DNA of 64,000 nt from Gillisia sp. GTDB lineage: Bacteria; Bacteroidota; Bacteroidia; Flavobacteriales; Flavobacteriaceae. Location: contig JAGXIL010000050.1 in NCBI GenBank assembly GCA_024635655.1, positions 58,664 through 122,663 of the forward strand, read 5' to 3'. The notes beneath the pieces are model-generated. The model saw only the letters and a list, made by a program, of their open reading frames with translations, had not been told where the DNA came from and ran no database searches. Below are positions 37,495-47,395 of the stretch, piece by piece (the stretch's first letter is position 1; each line of letters opens with the position of its first letter). The translations under genes and the position numbers were made by a program.

Positions 37495-39819
37495 ATGATA
37501 TCAATTCAAAAAAAACCAACGGAATTAAAATATACAGTCTTTGTTCTGCTTCTAATTGCTGCTCTTCCTCTTTCAGCTCAAAATATCCATGGAACGGCTA
37601 GCGGGGCATTGGATACAATTTTTGTCTCTCCTCCCAAAGGTGAGCTTGAAACAGATCGCACCAGCATTTTATCTGCACTCGATCTGGTTCAGACAGACGG
37701 AACCATTCAATTTGCAACCGGAACCTATCTGGTTGGAAAAGGGATCAGCGTAAAAGTCCCGGGGGTGACCTTAATTGGACATCCCGAAGGAACAATAATC
37801 AGAGGTTGTGATCCGGGCGAAATGGAGGACCGAAAATTCGCAACTGTTAATTGCAACGGAATTGAACTAGCCGGATCGAATCAAACAGTACGCGGATTCA
37901 TTTTTGAGTATACTTACTGGGCGCTCCATCTGGGTTGCTGCCGGAACGAACGGATAAAGTATGAAATGCCCGATAGTACTTTCGTTGAAGGATCTGCCAT
38001 ATATAATATCGGAGGAGGACACCTGGTGGAAGACAACACCTTCAGATTTTCTATGAGTGGAATACGCATGAACGGAGACTGGGAAGAGCCTGCGATAGTA
38101 AGAAATAATCGCTTTTTGAATAACTGGCATGGTGTATCCATCAACGGAAATACAGTACACCTTTTCGACAATTCTTTTTCGGTACCCGAACCGGCAAAAA
38201 TACCTGCTTCTGAATTTGCCTGGGATGCAGTTAAAATCGGTCCTCCCCTTCCTATGCAGGGAGTAGAAGAAACCTATCTTCGGGAAGGATCGGGGAACAT
38301 AATCTCCAATAACAAAATTGAAGACTATCATCAGGGAATTAGTATTGCGGTTTATGAACCGGGAACCAGCTGCCGCAAAAATATTATAAGTGATAATACC
38401 ATTAATGTGCGCCGGGCAAGAGTTCTCACTCCTGAGAATTTCACTTTAAACCACCAATTTGATTCAACGTTCGTAGGAGTTCCTATCGCACTACTGAATT
38501 TTCCTGAAGCCCTTGCTTATAATGCTGCAGGACAGGAAAGCTTTATCGAAAATAATATTATTGAAGGCAATGAAATAACCGGAGCTGAAGGCCTGGGAAT
38601 AGAAATCCTATATTCTTCACAAAACCGCATACTGAACAATACCATTGAAGATATCACTGTAAGAGAACCTTTTCCCGGAAATGTTATGGACCCGAGAAAA
38701 GATAAACTTGAATGGGAGAAAGCCAACGGCTCCGGCATCTGGATCTCTCCCGGGAGTAGCGGGAATGAAATCATAGGCAACACTTTTGAAAATATTGCCT
38801 CTTATGCTGTATTTCTTGAGGGTGATAGCAACCGGGTTGTGATGCCTAATTTGGACAATGAAATGAAGGATCTCGGGGCTGGAAATGATGAGAATACCAA
38901 CCGATATACGGGTCCAGTCATTGACATGCATTTGCACGCAGGGCCGGGTAGTAACGAGTCAGATTACTACAAGGTCCAGGACGGGGAAGAACCCGATGAA
39001 GCCCGTATCCGAACGCTCTTAGCCGATATGCAATTTCATAACGTGACTTATGGAATTTTGAATGGACCACCTCTGTACGTAGAACGGTTTCGCCGCGCAT
39101 CATCCGTTTCCTTAATTGGTAGTATTATCATGCCCTGCATCGCCGGTCGCAGCCCTAATTTCTACAAGTGCTTTGAGAACGATGGCGACTGGCCCTATAT
39201 TGAGGATCTCAAAGCCGATATTGCAGCCGGTCGTATTGGAGCAATAGGTGAACTTTATAACGTTTATACCGGAATATCTCCGCTTGATCCTCAAATGGAA
39301 CCATTTCTGGAACTAGCAGCCAAACATGATCTCATCGTCACGGTTCACGCTGAAAAAGGGCCGCCACCGGAATCTACAAATAGATCGGCAGGCTGCTGCC
39401 CAAATTTTAACGGTGATCTTGGCGATCCTGCTCTCTGGTTTGAGGTACTGGAACGTTATCCCAAACTTCGGCTCGTACTTTACCATGCATTTAGCCCGGA
39501 GTTCGTTGAGTCTGCAATTAAGCTGATGGATACTTATTCAGGAGTGGTAGTTGAAACTTCACCCATGACTATCATGCCATTACCATTAGTACATGCTGCA
39601 CTACAGCGGTATGTAGAGGCAGGACATGGGGATCGAGTAGTATTTGGTTCAGATTATTTGGGCGCAATAGGGGGAAGTATTGCAGTAATTGAAGCATCTC
39701 CTTTGAGTGATGAGGTGAAAAGGGACATTCTATATTATAACGCTGCACGCTTTTTAAGATTGAGCGAAGAGGAAGTCACTGGCCATCACAACATGGTTAA
39801 TCAGCACAGGGAAAATTGA
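37495..39819 (+). CDS. Exported right-handed beta-helix / amidohydrolase fusion protein
   Basis: 774 residues. Signal peptide (LLLIAALPLSAQ). Residues ~35-460 form a NosD/pectate-lyase-like parallel beta-helix, with repeated turns such as GNIISNNKIEDYHQGISI, KNIISDNTINV, ENNIIEGNEITG and GNEIIGNTFENIAS. Residues ~470-774 are a metal-dependent amidohydrolase of the PF04909 type: YTGPVIDMHLH with His479/His481, VTVHAEKGPP, LVLYHAF and FGSDYLG. The beta-helix likely binds a carbohydrate or surface polymer while the TIM barrel cleaves or decarboxylates a small substrate. The next gene has the same N-terminal half on another hydrolase. Confidence 0.85.
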   Translation: MISIQKKPTELKYTVFVLLLIAALPLSAQNIHGTASGALDTIFVSPPKGELETDRTSILSALDLVQTDGTIQFATGTYLVGKGISVKVPGVTLIGHPEGTIIRGCDPGEMEDRKFATVNCNGIELAGSNQTVRGFIFEYTYWALHLGCCRNERIKYEMPDSTFVEGSAIYNIGGGHLVEDNTFRFSMSGIRMNGDWEEPAIVRNNRFLNNWHGVSINGNTVHLFDNSFSVPEPAKIPASEFAWDAVKIGPPLPMQGVEETYLREGSGNIISNNKIEDYHQGISIAVYEPGTSCRKNIISDNTINVRRARVLTPENFTLNHQFDSTFVGVPIALLNFPEALAYNAAGQESFIENNIIEGNEITGAEGLGIEILYSSQNRILNNTIEDITVREPFPGNVMDPRKDKLEWEKANGSGIWISPGSSGNEIIGNTFENIASYAVFLEGDSNRVVMPNLDNEMKDLGAGNDENTNRYTGPVIDMHLHAGPGSNESDYYKVQDGEEPDEARIRTLLADMQFHNVTYGILNGPPLYVERFRRASSVSLIGSIIMPCIAGRSPNFYKCFENDGDWPYIEDLKADIAAGRIGAIGELYNVYTGISPLDPQMEPFLELAAKHDLIVTVHAEKGPPPESTNRSAGCCPNFNGDLGDPALWFEVLERYPKLRLVLYHAFSPEFVESAIKLMDTYSGVVVETSPMTIMPLPLVHAALQRYVEAGHGDRVVFGSDYLGAIGGSIAVIEASPLSDEVKRDILYYNAARFLRLSEEEVTGHHNMVNQHREN

Positions 39820-40017
39820 TCTGGCAGCCAGATTCTAGAAAGTTAGGTGGATTTAATAAACATTACAGAATTTTGAAAATCGAAATAACACTACTTATGG
39901 ACTTCAATAACAATCCGGAAACGACGAAGGATAACCTCTGTCTTGTTTTGGAAATGGCCATAGATGAACGAAAGTAATTTTGATAGCTGAAGAATATAAT
40001 TAATTGAATATAGGAAC

Positions 40018-42288
40018 ATGAAAACAATCAAAACAACGCTAATCCTTTTTTCACTTTTGTTTTTAAGTGTCTTCATGCGATCAGCTGTTGCCCAAAATGA
40101 GCGTCCTTCCGGGATGAGCGAAACAGATACCATATACGTCGCCCCACCCACTGGAAAACAGGAAACAGACCGGGCGAGCATCCAGGCCGCTGTGGAACAG
40201 GTTGAGCCCGGAGGTACCATCCAGTTCGCGCCGGGAACGTACCTCATAGGCGCAGGCATCCGGATCGAGGTGGCGCGGCTCACCCTGCGCGGCCACCCCC
40301 AGGGCACCACGCTACGCGGCTGCGATCCAGTTGAATTCGCCACCTTCGCCCTCTCGGAGCTGTCGGAGAACTGCGATGGTCTCCGGCTGCTCGCCGGGCA
40401 TCAATCAGTGTACGACCTCACCTTTGAATACGCCTTCACCGGGCTCCATCTCGGCCTGATGTGGGAGACGGATAATCAAGGTGCGCGCAGCGAAGGCGGC
40501 GATCGAATCATGAACAACACCTTCCGGACCGGGAAAGGTGTTCTTCTCGAGGGCGATTGGTCGGAGCCATCAGTCATTCAAAACAACCGCTTCATCAACA
40601 ACTATCACGCGGTTAATATCTTTGGCGCCACGGCCCATGTACTCGACAACTATTTCTCCGTGCCCGAGCCAGAGCGGGTGCCGATCGCCGGCTTCCCGGA
40701 CGAAGCAATCCGGATCTTTCCCCGCGACCGTAAAACCGGGGTTACGATGCCGGCCGTCTGTGGTCGCAACGTGGTCGCCGGGAATCGGATCGAAGGGTCA
40801 CTTATCGGGATTGAAATCCGCGTTCCGGAGGCGGATGCGAGCTGTAATGGGAATGTGATCAGGGATAACTGGATCGCCGTGACGCCCGCGCATGTGCCCG
40901 ATTGGAGTGATTATGGTGCGCCGGATGACAACCGCTTCGTCTACGGAGTGGCGTTGGCGCTGAACAACCTTGCGGCCGAGAGTTCTGGCTCAGAGAATAA
41001 AGCCACAGCGCCCCGCATTTCCGGCAACGTTATCGAAGGGAACCGGATCGTCGGGGGATCCGGCCCGGCCATTCAGCTATACGGGGCAGCGGGCAACCGG
41101 ATCGTCGCCAACACCATCACCGGGATACAACTACGGGAGACGTATCCTGGCCACACGCTGGGGTTCCCAACGCCCGGCACCGATGCCAACGGCTCCGGCA
41201 TCTGGCTCTCCCCCGGCAGCAACGGGAATGAAATAGAAAATAACAGCTTTAAAGATATAGCTTCAAATGCTTTATTTATGGAAGGTGATAATAACCTGGT
41301 GCAGGTGAAGAATCCAGCTGATTCTATTCGGGATTTGGGAACAGGCAATAAGGTTATTATAAAAAATGACAGCGTCGACCCCCTCTATGAAAGCAAGTTC
41401 GTCGAGACCCGGGGCATTCGCCTGCAATACATGGACTTTGGAGGCGAAGGCCTTCCGGTGATCTTCCTTCAGGATTATCACGACTATTTTAGCATAGATG
41501 AAGAAGAAGCACAACATTCCGCGTGGCTGGCCAGATTTGCGGATGAATACAGGGTTCTTGCACCAGTGCGCAGGGGCTGGGGAGAATCTGATGATACAGG
41601 CTATGGATATGATGTGGCCACCCAGGCTGAAGATCTCCTGGGGCTGATGGATGCTCTGGAAATTGAGCGGGCGGTAATGGTAGGTAGAATTCCTGCTAAT
41701 CAGGATATGACCTGGATCGCAGAACATCATCCGGAAAGGGTTGCCGGGTTAATCTATGTTGGGAATCCCCGGATTTCCACTTTTTCAAAAAATCCCGATA
41801 TAATGGCTTTCAATGAAAATTATGTCCGGGGAGTATGTGATGTAGATACAGACGAAGCAGAGAAATGGGAAAAACGTACCGGAGCCCGCCAAGACTGGAG
41901 GCCACACTTTTTTTCAGATCCGGAAGCTCGCATAAATATTTCCACTCTGCGGTTTTATGATCCGGTCTGGGAAGAAAAGGATTTGAGCCTGTGGCGCCTG
42001 GAACCGGAACGAATAAAAAAGTTGGCTTTATCCAACAATTGCGGAGATGAACAGGCTCAGCAATATTTTAAGGAGCTGGCATTAGATGAAAACAGGCTGA
42101 AAAATCTTCGGCAGACCTTTTTAGAAACAGATCCCTCCCAAAAATTAAATGAAACTATTGAACGTGCTTTTGGATCCAGTATGAAGACAGTGGTGGAGGA
42201 AGGATTAAAAGGGGCTGATGAAATGTATGATTCTCAATTTCCATACATGATAAAATTTCTACAGAGGATAGAACAAAAAGAGAAATAA
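40018..42288 (+). CDS. Exported right-handed beta-helix / alpha/beta-hydrolase-like fusion, compositionally mosaic
   Basis: 756 residues. Signal peptide (LLFLSVFMRSAVAQ). Beta-helix at ~35-450, paralogous to the preceding protein (shared DTI-[FY]-V-x-PP, GTIQFAxGTYL, RGCDP, NGSGIW). Residues ~458-756 resemble an alpha/beta hydrolase (GLPVIFLQDYHDYF, RVLAPVRRGWGESDDTGYGY) but the nucleophile elbow reads VGRIPANQ, with Ile558 where Ser is expected, so it may be inactive or binding-only. The DNA for residues ~25-402 is far richer in GC than its flanks, indicating acquisition or recombination of that segment. Confidence 0.82.
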   Translation: MKTIKTTLILFSLLFLSVFMRSAVAQNERPSGMSETDTIYVAPPTGKQETDRASIQAAVEQVEPGGTIQFAPGTYLIGAGIRIEVARLTLRGHPQGTTLRGCDPVEFATFALSELSENCDGLRLLAGHQSVYDLTFEYAFTGLHLGLMWETDNQGARSEGGDRIMNNTFRTGKGVLLEGDWSEPSVIQNNRFINNYHAVNIFGATAHVLDNYFSVPEPERVPIAGFPDEAIRIFPRDRKTGVTMPAVCGRNVVAGNRIEGSLIGIEIRVPEADASCNGNVIRDNWIAVTPAHVPDWSDYGAPDDNRFVYGVALALNNLAAESSGSENKATAPRISGNVIEGNRIVGGSGPAIQLYGAAGNRIVANTITGIQLRETYPGHTLGFPTPGTDANGSGIWLSPGSNGNEIENNSFKDIASNALFMEGDNNLVQVKNPADSIRDLGTGNKVIIKNDSVDPLYESKFVETRGIRLQYMDFGGEGLPVIFLQDYHDYFSIDEEEAQHSAWLARFADEYRVLAPVRRGWGESDDTGYGYDVATQAEDLLGLMDALEIERAVMVGRIPANQDMTWIAEHHPERVAGLIYVGNPRISTFSKNPDIMAFNENYVRGVCDVDTDEAEKWEKRTGARQDWRPHFFSDPEARINISTLRFYDPVWEEKDLSLWRLEPERIKKLALSNNCGDEQAQQYFKELALDENRLKNLRQTFLETDPSQKLNETIERAFGSSMKTVVEEGLKGADEMYDSQFPYMIKFLQRIEQKEK

Positions 42289-42360
42289 TAAACCAAAATA
42301 AAATAAGCGGACGATCCTATTCCGGAACATATATTCTAATCATAATTTAAATAATGTATT

Positions 42361-43368
42361 ATGGAATCAAAACTAACAATACCAAAGAAATTTTTAACCT
42401 CACTATGTGGCCTCCTCCTGTTTACCTCTTATACAATCTCAGCACAAAGTATAAGTAATCAACAAAATACAGAACAACAAAATTCCTACACAGGTCCTGT
42501 AATTGACATGCACCTCCACTCCTATTCTGAAGATTTCTGGGGTCCGGCTCCTAATCCGGCTACCGGAAATCTATCCCCAGCCTCTCCTAAGGAACATTTT
42601 GAGAAGACCTTGAAGATTATGCAACAATATAACGTAGTGCTTGGAGCTGTATCAGGTGTTTCTGAAGAATCAGCTAATCACTGGCACTCCCTTGCACCAG
42701 ACAAGATATTTAGAGGCATCGAGTTGAGAGAACCTTCAGAATTTATGGATGCAGAAACTTTCCGCTCAAAAATACAAGCAGGTGAACTGGACATGCTTGG
42801 AGAAGTAGGGGCCCAGTATTTTGGTTATTCGCCTTCAGAACCTGAATATTATCCATTATACAGGATAGCTGAGGAAGAAGGCATTCCGGTGGGAATTCAT
42901 ACCGGTGCAAGTTTTCCGGGAACACCTTACCGTTGCTGCCCTAAATTCCGTCTTGCATTGGGTAATCCATTATTGCTGGAAGATATGTTGATCGAATTTC
43001 CGAACCTGAAGGTTTTGATGATGCATGCTGGCGGGGCGGGTCCTTTTTCAGAACATGCATTATCGATGATGTATATGTATCCGCAGCTTTATACAGATAT
43101 AAGTATTATGAATTGGATGCCGGGAATGGAACCTCTTCTGGAATCTTTCCTGCGACAGGCAAAACAAATGAGAATGCTCAACCGCATACTTTTCGGAACT
43201 GATCAGATGGTGTGGCCGGAAGCGATTGGAATCGCCATTGAACGAATTAACTCTCTTGAATTCTTAACTGATGAAGATAAAGCGGATATCTTTTACAACA
43301 ATGCCGCAACGTTTTTGGGGCTTACTGAAGCTGAAATCAACAAGCATCAACAGTTGGTGAAAAAATAA
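42361..43368 (+). CDS. Exported amidohydrolase (PF04909 type), stand-alone
   Basis: 335 residues with signal peptide (FLTSLCGLLLFTSYTISAQ). The catalytic domain starts with SYTGPVIDMHLH (His51, His53), the same nine residues that begin the C-terminal domain of the 774-residue fusion. Further ligands: VGIHTGASFPG, VLMMHAGG and LFGTDQMVWPEA. Probably a metal-dependent C-C or C-N hydrolase/decarboxylase in the periplasm. AT-rich like the genome, unlike its two neighbours. Six bases before the S9 peptidase. Confidence 0.86.
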   Translation: MESKLTIPKKFLTSLCGLLLFTSYTISAQSISNQQNTEQQNSYTGPVIDMHLHSYSEDFWGPAPNPATGNLSPASPKEHFEKTLKIMQQYNVVLGAVSGVSEESANHWHSLAPDKIFRGIELREPSEFMDAETFRSKIQAGELDMLGEVGAQYFGYSPSEPEYYPLYRIAEEEGIPVGIHTGASFPGTPYRCCPKFRLALGNPLLLEDMLIEFPNLKVLMMHAGGAGPFSEHALSMMYMYPQLYTDISIMNWMPGMEPLLESFLRQAKQMRMLNRILFGTDQMVWPEAIGIAIERINSLEFLTDEDKADIFYNNAATFLGLTEAEINKHQQLVKK

Positions 43369-43374
43369 AAGAAC

Positions 43375-45294
43375 ATGAAAAATTTATTTCTTCTGTTTGC
43401 TCTCCAAATTTCTGTCATTGCCATACAGGCACAATCAGATAAAATTGATTCTCCAACCCCTGAAGTCGTGAGCGAAGTTCCAACATATTCCATCGAACAG
43501 TTCATGGAAACCGTCAGAATCAATACCGCATCGCTGTCATCGAATGGAGAGACTGTTCTATTCACCAGTGACGAGTCAGGAGTGCCCAATGCCTGGGCGG
43601 TCCCCTTCGTAGGTGGTGAGGCGGTGCAGCTCACCCATTCCTCTGACCCGGTTCAAATTCACGGCTATTTTCCAACCGACAATCGTTTCCTTTACAGTGC
43701 CGATGAGAGTGGCAACGAGCGTTCGCATATCTACGTAAGAAATCCGGACGGGAGCGTGCGTGACCTCACGCCGGGCGATGACATTAGGGCCATGTTTTTG
43801 GGTTGGTCTGCAAACATACGCTCATTCTTTCTCGCTACCAACGAACGAAACCCACGTCGCATGGACATCTATGAGATGTCTCTCGAGAACTATGAACGCG
43901 CGCTCCTTTATCAAAACGACCAGGGTGTGCTTGTGGGTGCTATCTCCTCTGACCACCAGCTGATTGCCTTTGTACGCAGAAACTCCAACCGCGATAGTGA
44001 CCTTTTTTTACACGACAGAAAGACAGGCAAGGAGATACTTCTGTCACGAGGCGAGGGCGAGGTCAAACCGATTCCCATTGATTTTAGTCCGGACGGCCGC
44101 TATCTCTACTACACAACCGATCGTGAGAGCGAATATAGATATCTGGCTCGTTACAACACCAAAACAGGCGAGCACGAGACGGTGCTGCAACCGAAGTGGG
44201 ACGTCATGGACGTCTCCCTGTCTCCAACCGGCCGTTACCTGGTAATAACGATAAACAATGATGCCCAAACTGAGGCCAGGATTCTGGAATCGGCAACCTT
44301 GGAACCTATAACACTCCCCTCCCTCCCCCAGGGAGATATTACCACTATCTCCTTCTCGTTGGACGAGAAGCGATTAACCTTCTTAATAGGCTCTGGCCGC
44401 TCACCCAGTGACATCTATGTTTTAAATCGGGACGAGGGTTCACCGCGCCTGCTGGTGCGTACTTTGAACCCTGAGATAGAACCTGAGCATCTGGTGGAAC
44501 CTGAAGTTGTGCGTTTTGCTTCCTACGATGGATTGGAAATCCCGGGCCTGCTCTACCGGCCGCATACCGCATCTTCTGAAACGAGAGTGCCGGTAATTAT
44601 CTGGCTGCGCGGAAGCACCGGCGGCCAGGCCCGCGTCGGTTACGATCCGCTAACCCAGTATCTGGTCAATCGCGGGTATGCGGTTTATGCCATCAATCAT
44701 AGAGGTAGTAGCGGATATGGTAAGAGCTTTAGTGATGCGAACGATAAGAAGCATGGTGAGGCCGATTTGGGCGATGTCGTTGCAAGCAAGCATATGCTTA
44801 TAGAGACCGGCTGGATTGATCCTGGTAGAATTGGAGTGATGGGTCCCAGCTACGGTGGCTTTATGACAATGGCAGCACTTGCTTTCCATCCTGAAGAGTT
44901 CGAGGTGGGCGTAAATCTTTATGGAGTGACTAACTTGGTGCGAACGTTGGAAGGGTGGGCGACAAATCGTCCATGGAGCGCTGAGGCATTAACATCATTT
45001 TATGCCGAGATGGGTGACCCTGTTACTGACCGCGAGCGACTGCAACGAATTTCCCCGCTTTTTCATGCGGATAGAATTACAAAACCTTTTCTCGTGCTCC
45101 ACGGTGCCAACGATCAGCGAGTGTTACAAGCCGAATCTGACGAGATCGTTGCAGCAGCCCGGGCCAATGGCGTGCCTGTTGATTATATCGTCTTCCAGGA
45201 CGAGGGCCACGGGTTCCAAAAGAAAGAAAACCAGCAGAGAGCATATGAGGCGATTCTCGCATTTCTAGAAAAACATCTGAAAGGAAATAGATGA
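43375..45294 (+). CDS. Exported S9 family prolyl oligopeptidase-type peptidase
   Basis: 639 residues with a signal peptide (MKNLFLLFALQISVIA, cut after QAQ). N-terminal beta-propeller (~60-370; SPDGRYLYYTTDRES, SPTGRYLVITINND blades), then the alpha/beta hydrolase domain with Ser492 (GPSYGGF), Asp580 (GANDQR) and His612 (EGHGF). Acylaminoacyl/dipeptidyl-peptidase type, cleaving short peptides in the periplasm. The body is GC-rich while the signal-peptide segment is AT-rich, the same mosaic as in the gene two upstream. Likely co-transcribed with the amidohydrolase before it. Confidence 0.92.
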   Translation: MKNLFLLFALQISVIAIQAQSDKIDSPTPEVVSEVPTYSIEQFMETVRINTASLSSNGETVLFTSDESGVPNAWAVPFVGGEAVQLTHSSDPVQIHGYFPTDNRFLYSADESGNERSHIYVRNPDGSVRDLTPGDDIRAMFLGWSANIRSFFLATNERNPRRMDIYEMSLENYERALLYQNDQGVLVGAISSDHQLIAFVRRNSNRDSDLFLHDRKTGKEILLSRGEGEVKPIPIDFSPDGRYLYYTTDRESEYRYLARYNTKTGEHETVLQPKWDVMDVSLSPTGRYLVITINNDAQTEARILESATLEPITLPSLPQGDITTISFSLDEKRLTFLIGSGRSPSDIYVLNRDEGSPRLLVRTLNPEIEPEHLVEPEVVRFASYDGLEIPGLLYRPHTASSETRVPVIIWLRGSTGGQARVGYDPLTQYLVNRGYAVYAINHRGSSGYGKSFSDANDKKHGEADLGDVVASKHMLIETGWIDPGRIGVMGPSYGGFMTMAALAFHPEEFEVGVNLYGVTNLVRTLEGWATNRPWSAEALTSFYAEMGDPVTDRERLQRISPLFHADRITKPFLVLHGANDQRVLQAESDEIVAAARANGVPVDYIVFQDEGHGFQKKENQQRAYEAILAFLEKHLKGNR

Positions 45295-45460
45295 ATTATA
45301 GGCGATGAAAAATTTCACCAAAAACATACCTCATTTTCTTGTTCGACTTTATTGTTCCTTGTGGTAATGAGCGATGCATAAAGCTGGGGACTCAAACAGG
45401 GATTTAGGAACAATATCCGGGCAACCTTTAAGAAGGAACTATTTAGAATTAATTATCTGC

Positions 45461-47395
45461 TTGAAGGAAGAATTAATAAGTAATTCTAAACACAGTATTA
45501 TTAAGAAATTATTTCTGTTTCTCTTATTAATTATGTCCTGTTCGCCAATATTTGGCCAGGAAAAACTTTATCTCCCCCTGGAGTTCAAGAAGGCCTACGA
45601 AAATGAAACCCGTAGCAAAGATGGAAGTGTTTCTGCAGGGTATTGGCAGAATAAAGCAACTTATAATATTGAGGCCGGTATTGATGTGAAAAACAGGCTA
45701 TTAAAAGGTTCCGCGGTAATAACCTATTTTAACAACAGCCCCGATACATTGCGCTCTGTTACTTTCCACACCTATCAGGATTATCTTAAGCCGTACAGTT
45801 CCAGGAAAAGGTTCGATGGAAGTAAGATTAAGGCAGAAGATCATCAAGGTATGGTGATCGGGCATGTTATAATAGCAGAAGACACAGTTGATTTAAATAA
45901 TCCCCAACAGGTAATTTACGGCGGCACGAACTACAGCATAAGACTTTCAGATCCTTTGCCCCCAAGTGAGAACCTCGACCTGCAAATATTTTGGAATTAT
46001 GAAATCCCTGTTGAGGGACAATTGCGCGGCAGAGCTCCATTTCGCAGCGGTGCGTATGACAGCACTTCGATGTTTGTTGGGTACTGGTATCCTGAGATAG
46101 CCGTTAGAGATGATATTCATGGTTGGGACACTAAAGCCTTTGACCCAGCTACGGAATTTTACCATGATTTTTCTGATTATAAAATCTCTCTCACCCTTCC
46201 GGAAGAATTTACCGTCTGGGCATCTGTTCCACCCGATAATCCCGGAAAGGTTTATTCAGGGGAAGTCCAAAACAGATTAGAAAAGGCAAGGGAGAGCAAC
46301 ACCGCAGTGCAAATATTAACTCAAGAAGATTTCCGAACAGGATCGGGTGCAACGAAAACCTGGAACTATACGGCCAAAGAATTTCCGGATTTTGCCTTTG
46401 CGTTTAGTGACCATTATTTGTGGGAGGCTGCTACCTATATCGATGAAAAGGGAGACTATTTAATTCAAACCGCCTACTCCTATGCTAATCCTGGTTTTGG
46501 TGAAATTCTTCCAACCCTTGCCACTTCTCTTAAAATATTTCACCGGGATTTTCCGAAGTATCCCTTTCCGTACAAATTCTTTACCGTTTTCGACGGAATG
46601 GAAATGGGTGGAATGGAGTTTCCCGGAATGGCTAATGACGGTCTTTTTACAAAAGAAATTATCAGGCAATTGTATAGAGTCGATCCATCTGACGAGGAAG
46701 TACACTTCAGAAATCTCACTATTACCCTGCATGAAATGGCTCATATGTACTTCCCCTTTATGATGGGCATCAATGAAAAGAAATACGCCTGGATGGACGA
46801 AGGATTTGCCCTTGCTTCCGCAGTATTTATAGAAGACTGGAAGCCGGTAAATGAATCTAATTTCAATTATTTGGGTTCCCTAAACGCCGTTCCTCCCATG
46901 GTACCATCTAATGAACATGATAACAGCTTTATAAACAGCATTGTGGGTAGTGCAGCTTACCTGGCGCTGTATGAGCTGCTGGGTGATAAACTTTTTCACA
47001 ATGGGCTGCACGCTTTTATGGATGAATGGAAACACAAACATCCCACTCCATATGATTTCATGTTCACCTTTAACAGTGCCTCGGGAAGAGACCTTACCTG
47101 GTTCTGGAAGGCCTGGCTGTTTGAGTGGGGGTATATGGATCTTGGAATAAAAGCCATAGAAGGCCATAATGTGCAGGTAGAAAATTCAGGCGGAAGGCCT
47201 ATGACATTTAAAATTGTTACCACCTACGAGAATGGTAAAAACATTGAGGAAAGGATTAGCCCGGCAGTGTGGGAAAACAGTTCGTTATACACCCATGCCA
47301 TCCCCGGTTCTCAGCCTATTAAAGAGGTTAGGCTTGAGTTTTCAAATTATCCTGATGCGGTGAAGGAGAATAATGTTTGGAGAAGAGAAGAGTGA
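45461..47395 (+). CDS. Exported M1 family aminopeptidase
   Basis: Gluzincin with HEMAH and the downstream glutamate in WMDEGFA; N-terminal domain (YNIEAGIDVKNRLLKGSAVITY) is the beta-sandwich saddle of M1 enzymes and GMEMGGMEFPGM is the exopeptidase G-x-MEN-like loop in modified form. About 644 residues from TTG 45461. The frame is open back to 45374; the signal peptide (KKLFLFLLLIMSCSPIFGQ) needs a start shortly before it, and TTG 45461 is the nearest usable codon, so the true start is uncertain. Ser-Cys near the end of the hydrophobic stretch leaves a lipoprotein possible. Confidence 0.88.
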   Translation: MKEELISNSKHSIIKKLFLFLLLIMSCSPIFGQEKLYLPLEFKKAYENETRSKDGSVSAGYWQNKATYNIEAGIDVKNRLLKGSAVITYFNNSPDTLRSVTFHTYQDYLKPYSSRKRFDGSKIKAEDHQGMVIGHVIIAEDTVDLNNPQQVIYGGTNYSIRLSDPLPPSENLDLQIFWNYEIPVEGQLRGRAPFRSGAYDSTSMFVGYWYPEIAVRDDIHGWDTKAFDPATEFYHDFSDYKISLTLPEEFTVWASVPPDNPGKVYSGEVQNRLEKARESNTAVQILTQEDFRTGSGATKTWNYTAKEFPDFAFAFSDHYLWEAATYIDEKGDYLIQTAYSYANPGFGEILPTLATSLKIFHRDFPKYPFPYKFFTVFDGMEMGGMEFPGMANDGLFTKEIIRQLYRVDPSDEEVHFRNLTITLHEMAHMYFPFMMGINEKKYAWMDEGFALASAVFIEDWKPVNESNFNYLGSLNAVPPMVPSNEHDNSFINSIVGSAAYLALYELLGDKLFHNGLHAFMDEWKHKHPTPYDFMFTFNSASGRDLTWFWKAWLFEWGYMDLGIKAIEGHNVQVENSGGRPMTFKIVTTYENGKNIEERISPAVWENSSLYTHAIPGSQPIKEVRLEFSNYPDAVKENNVWRREE

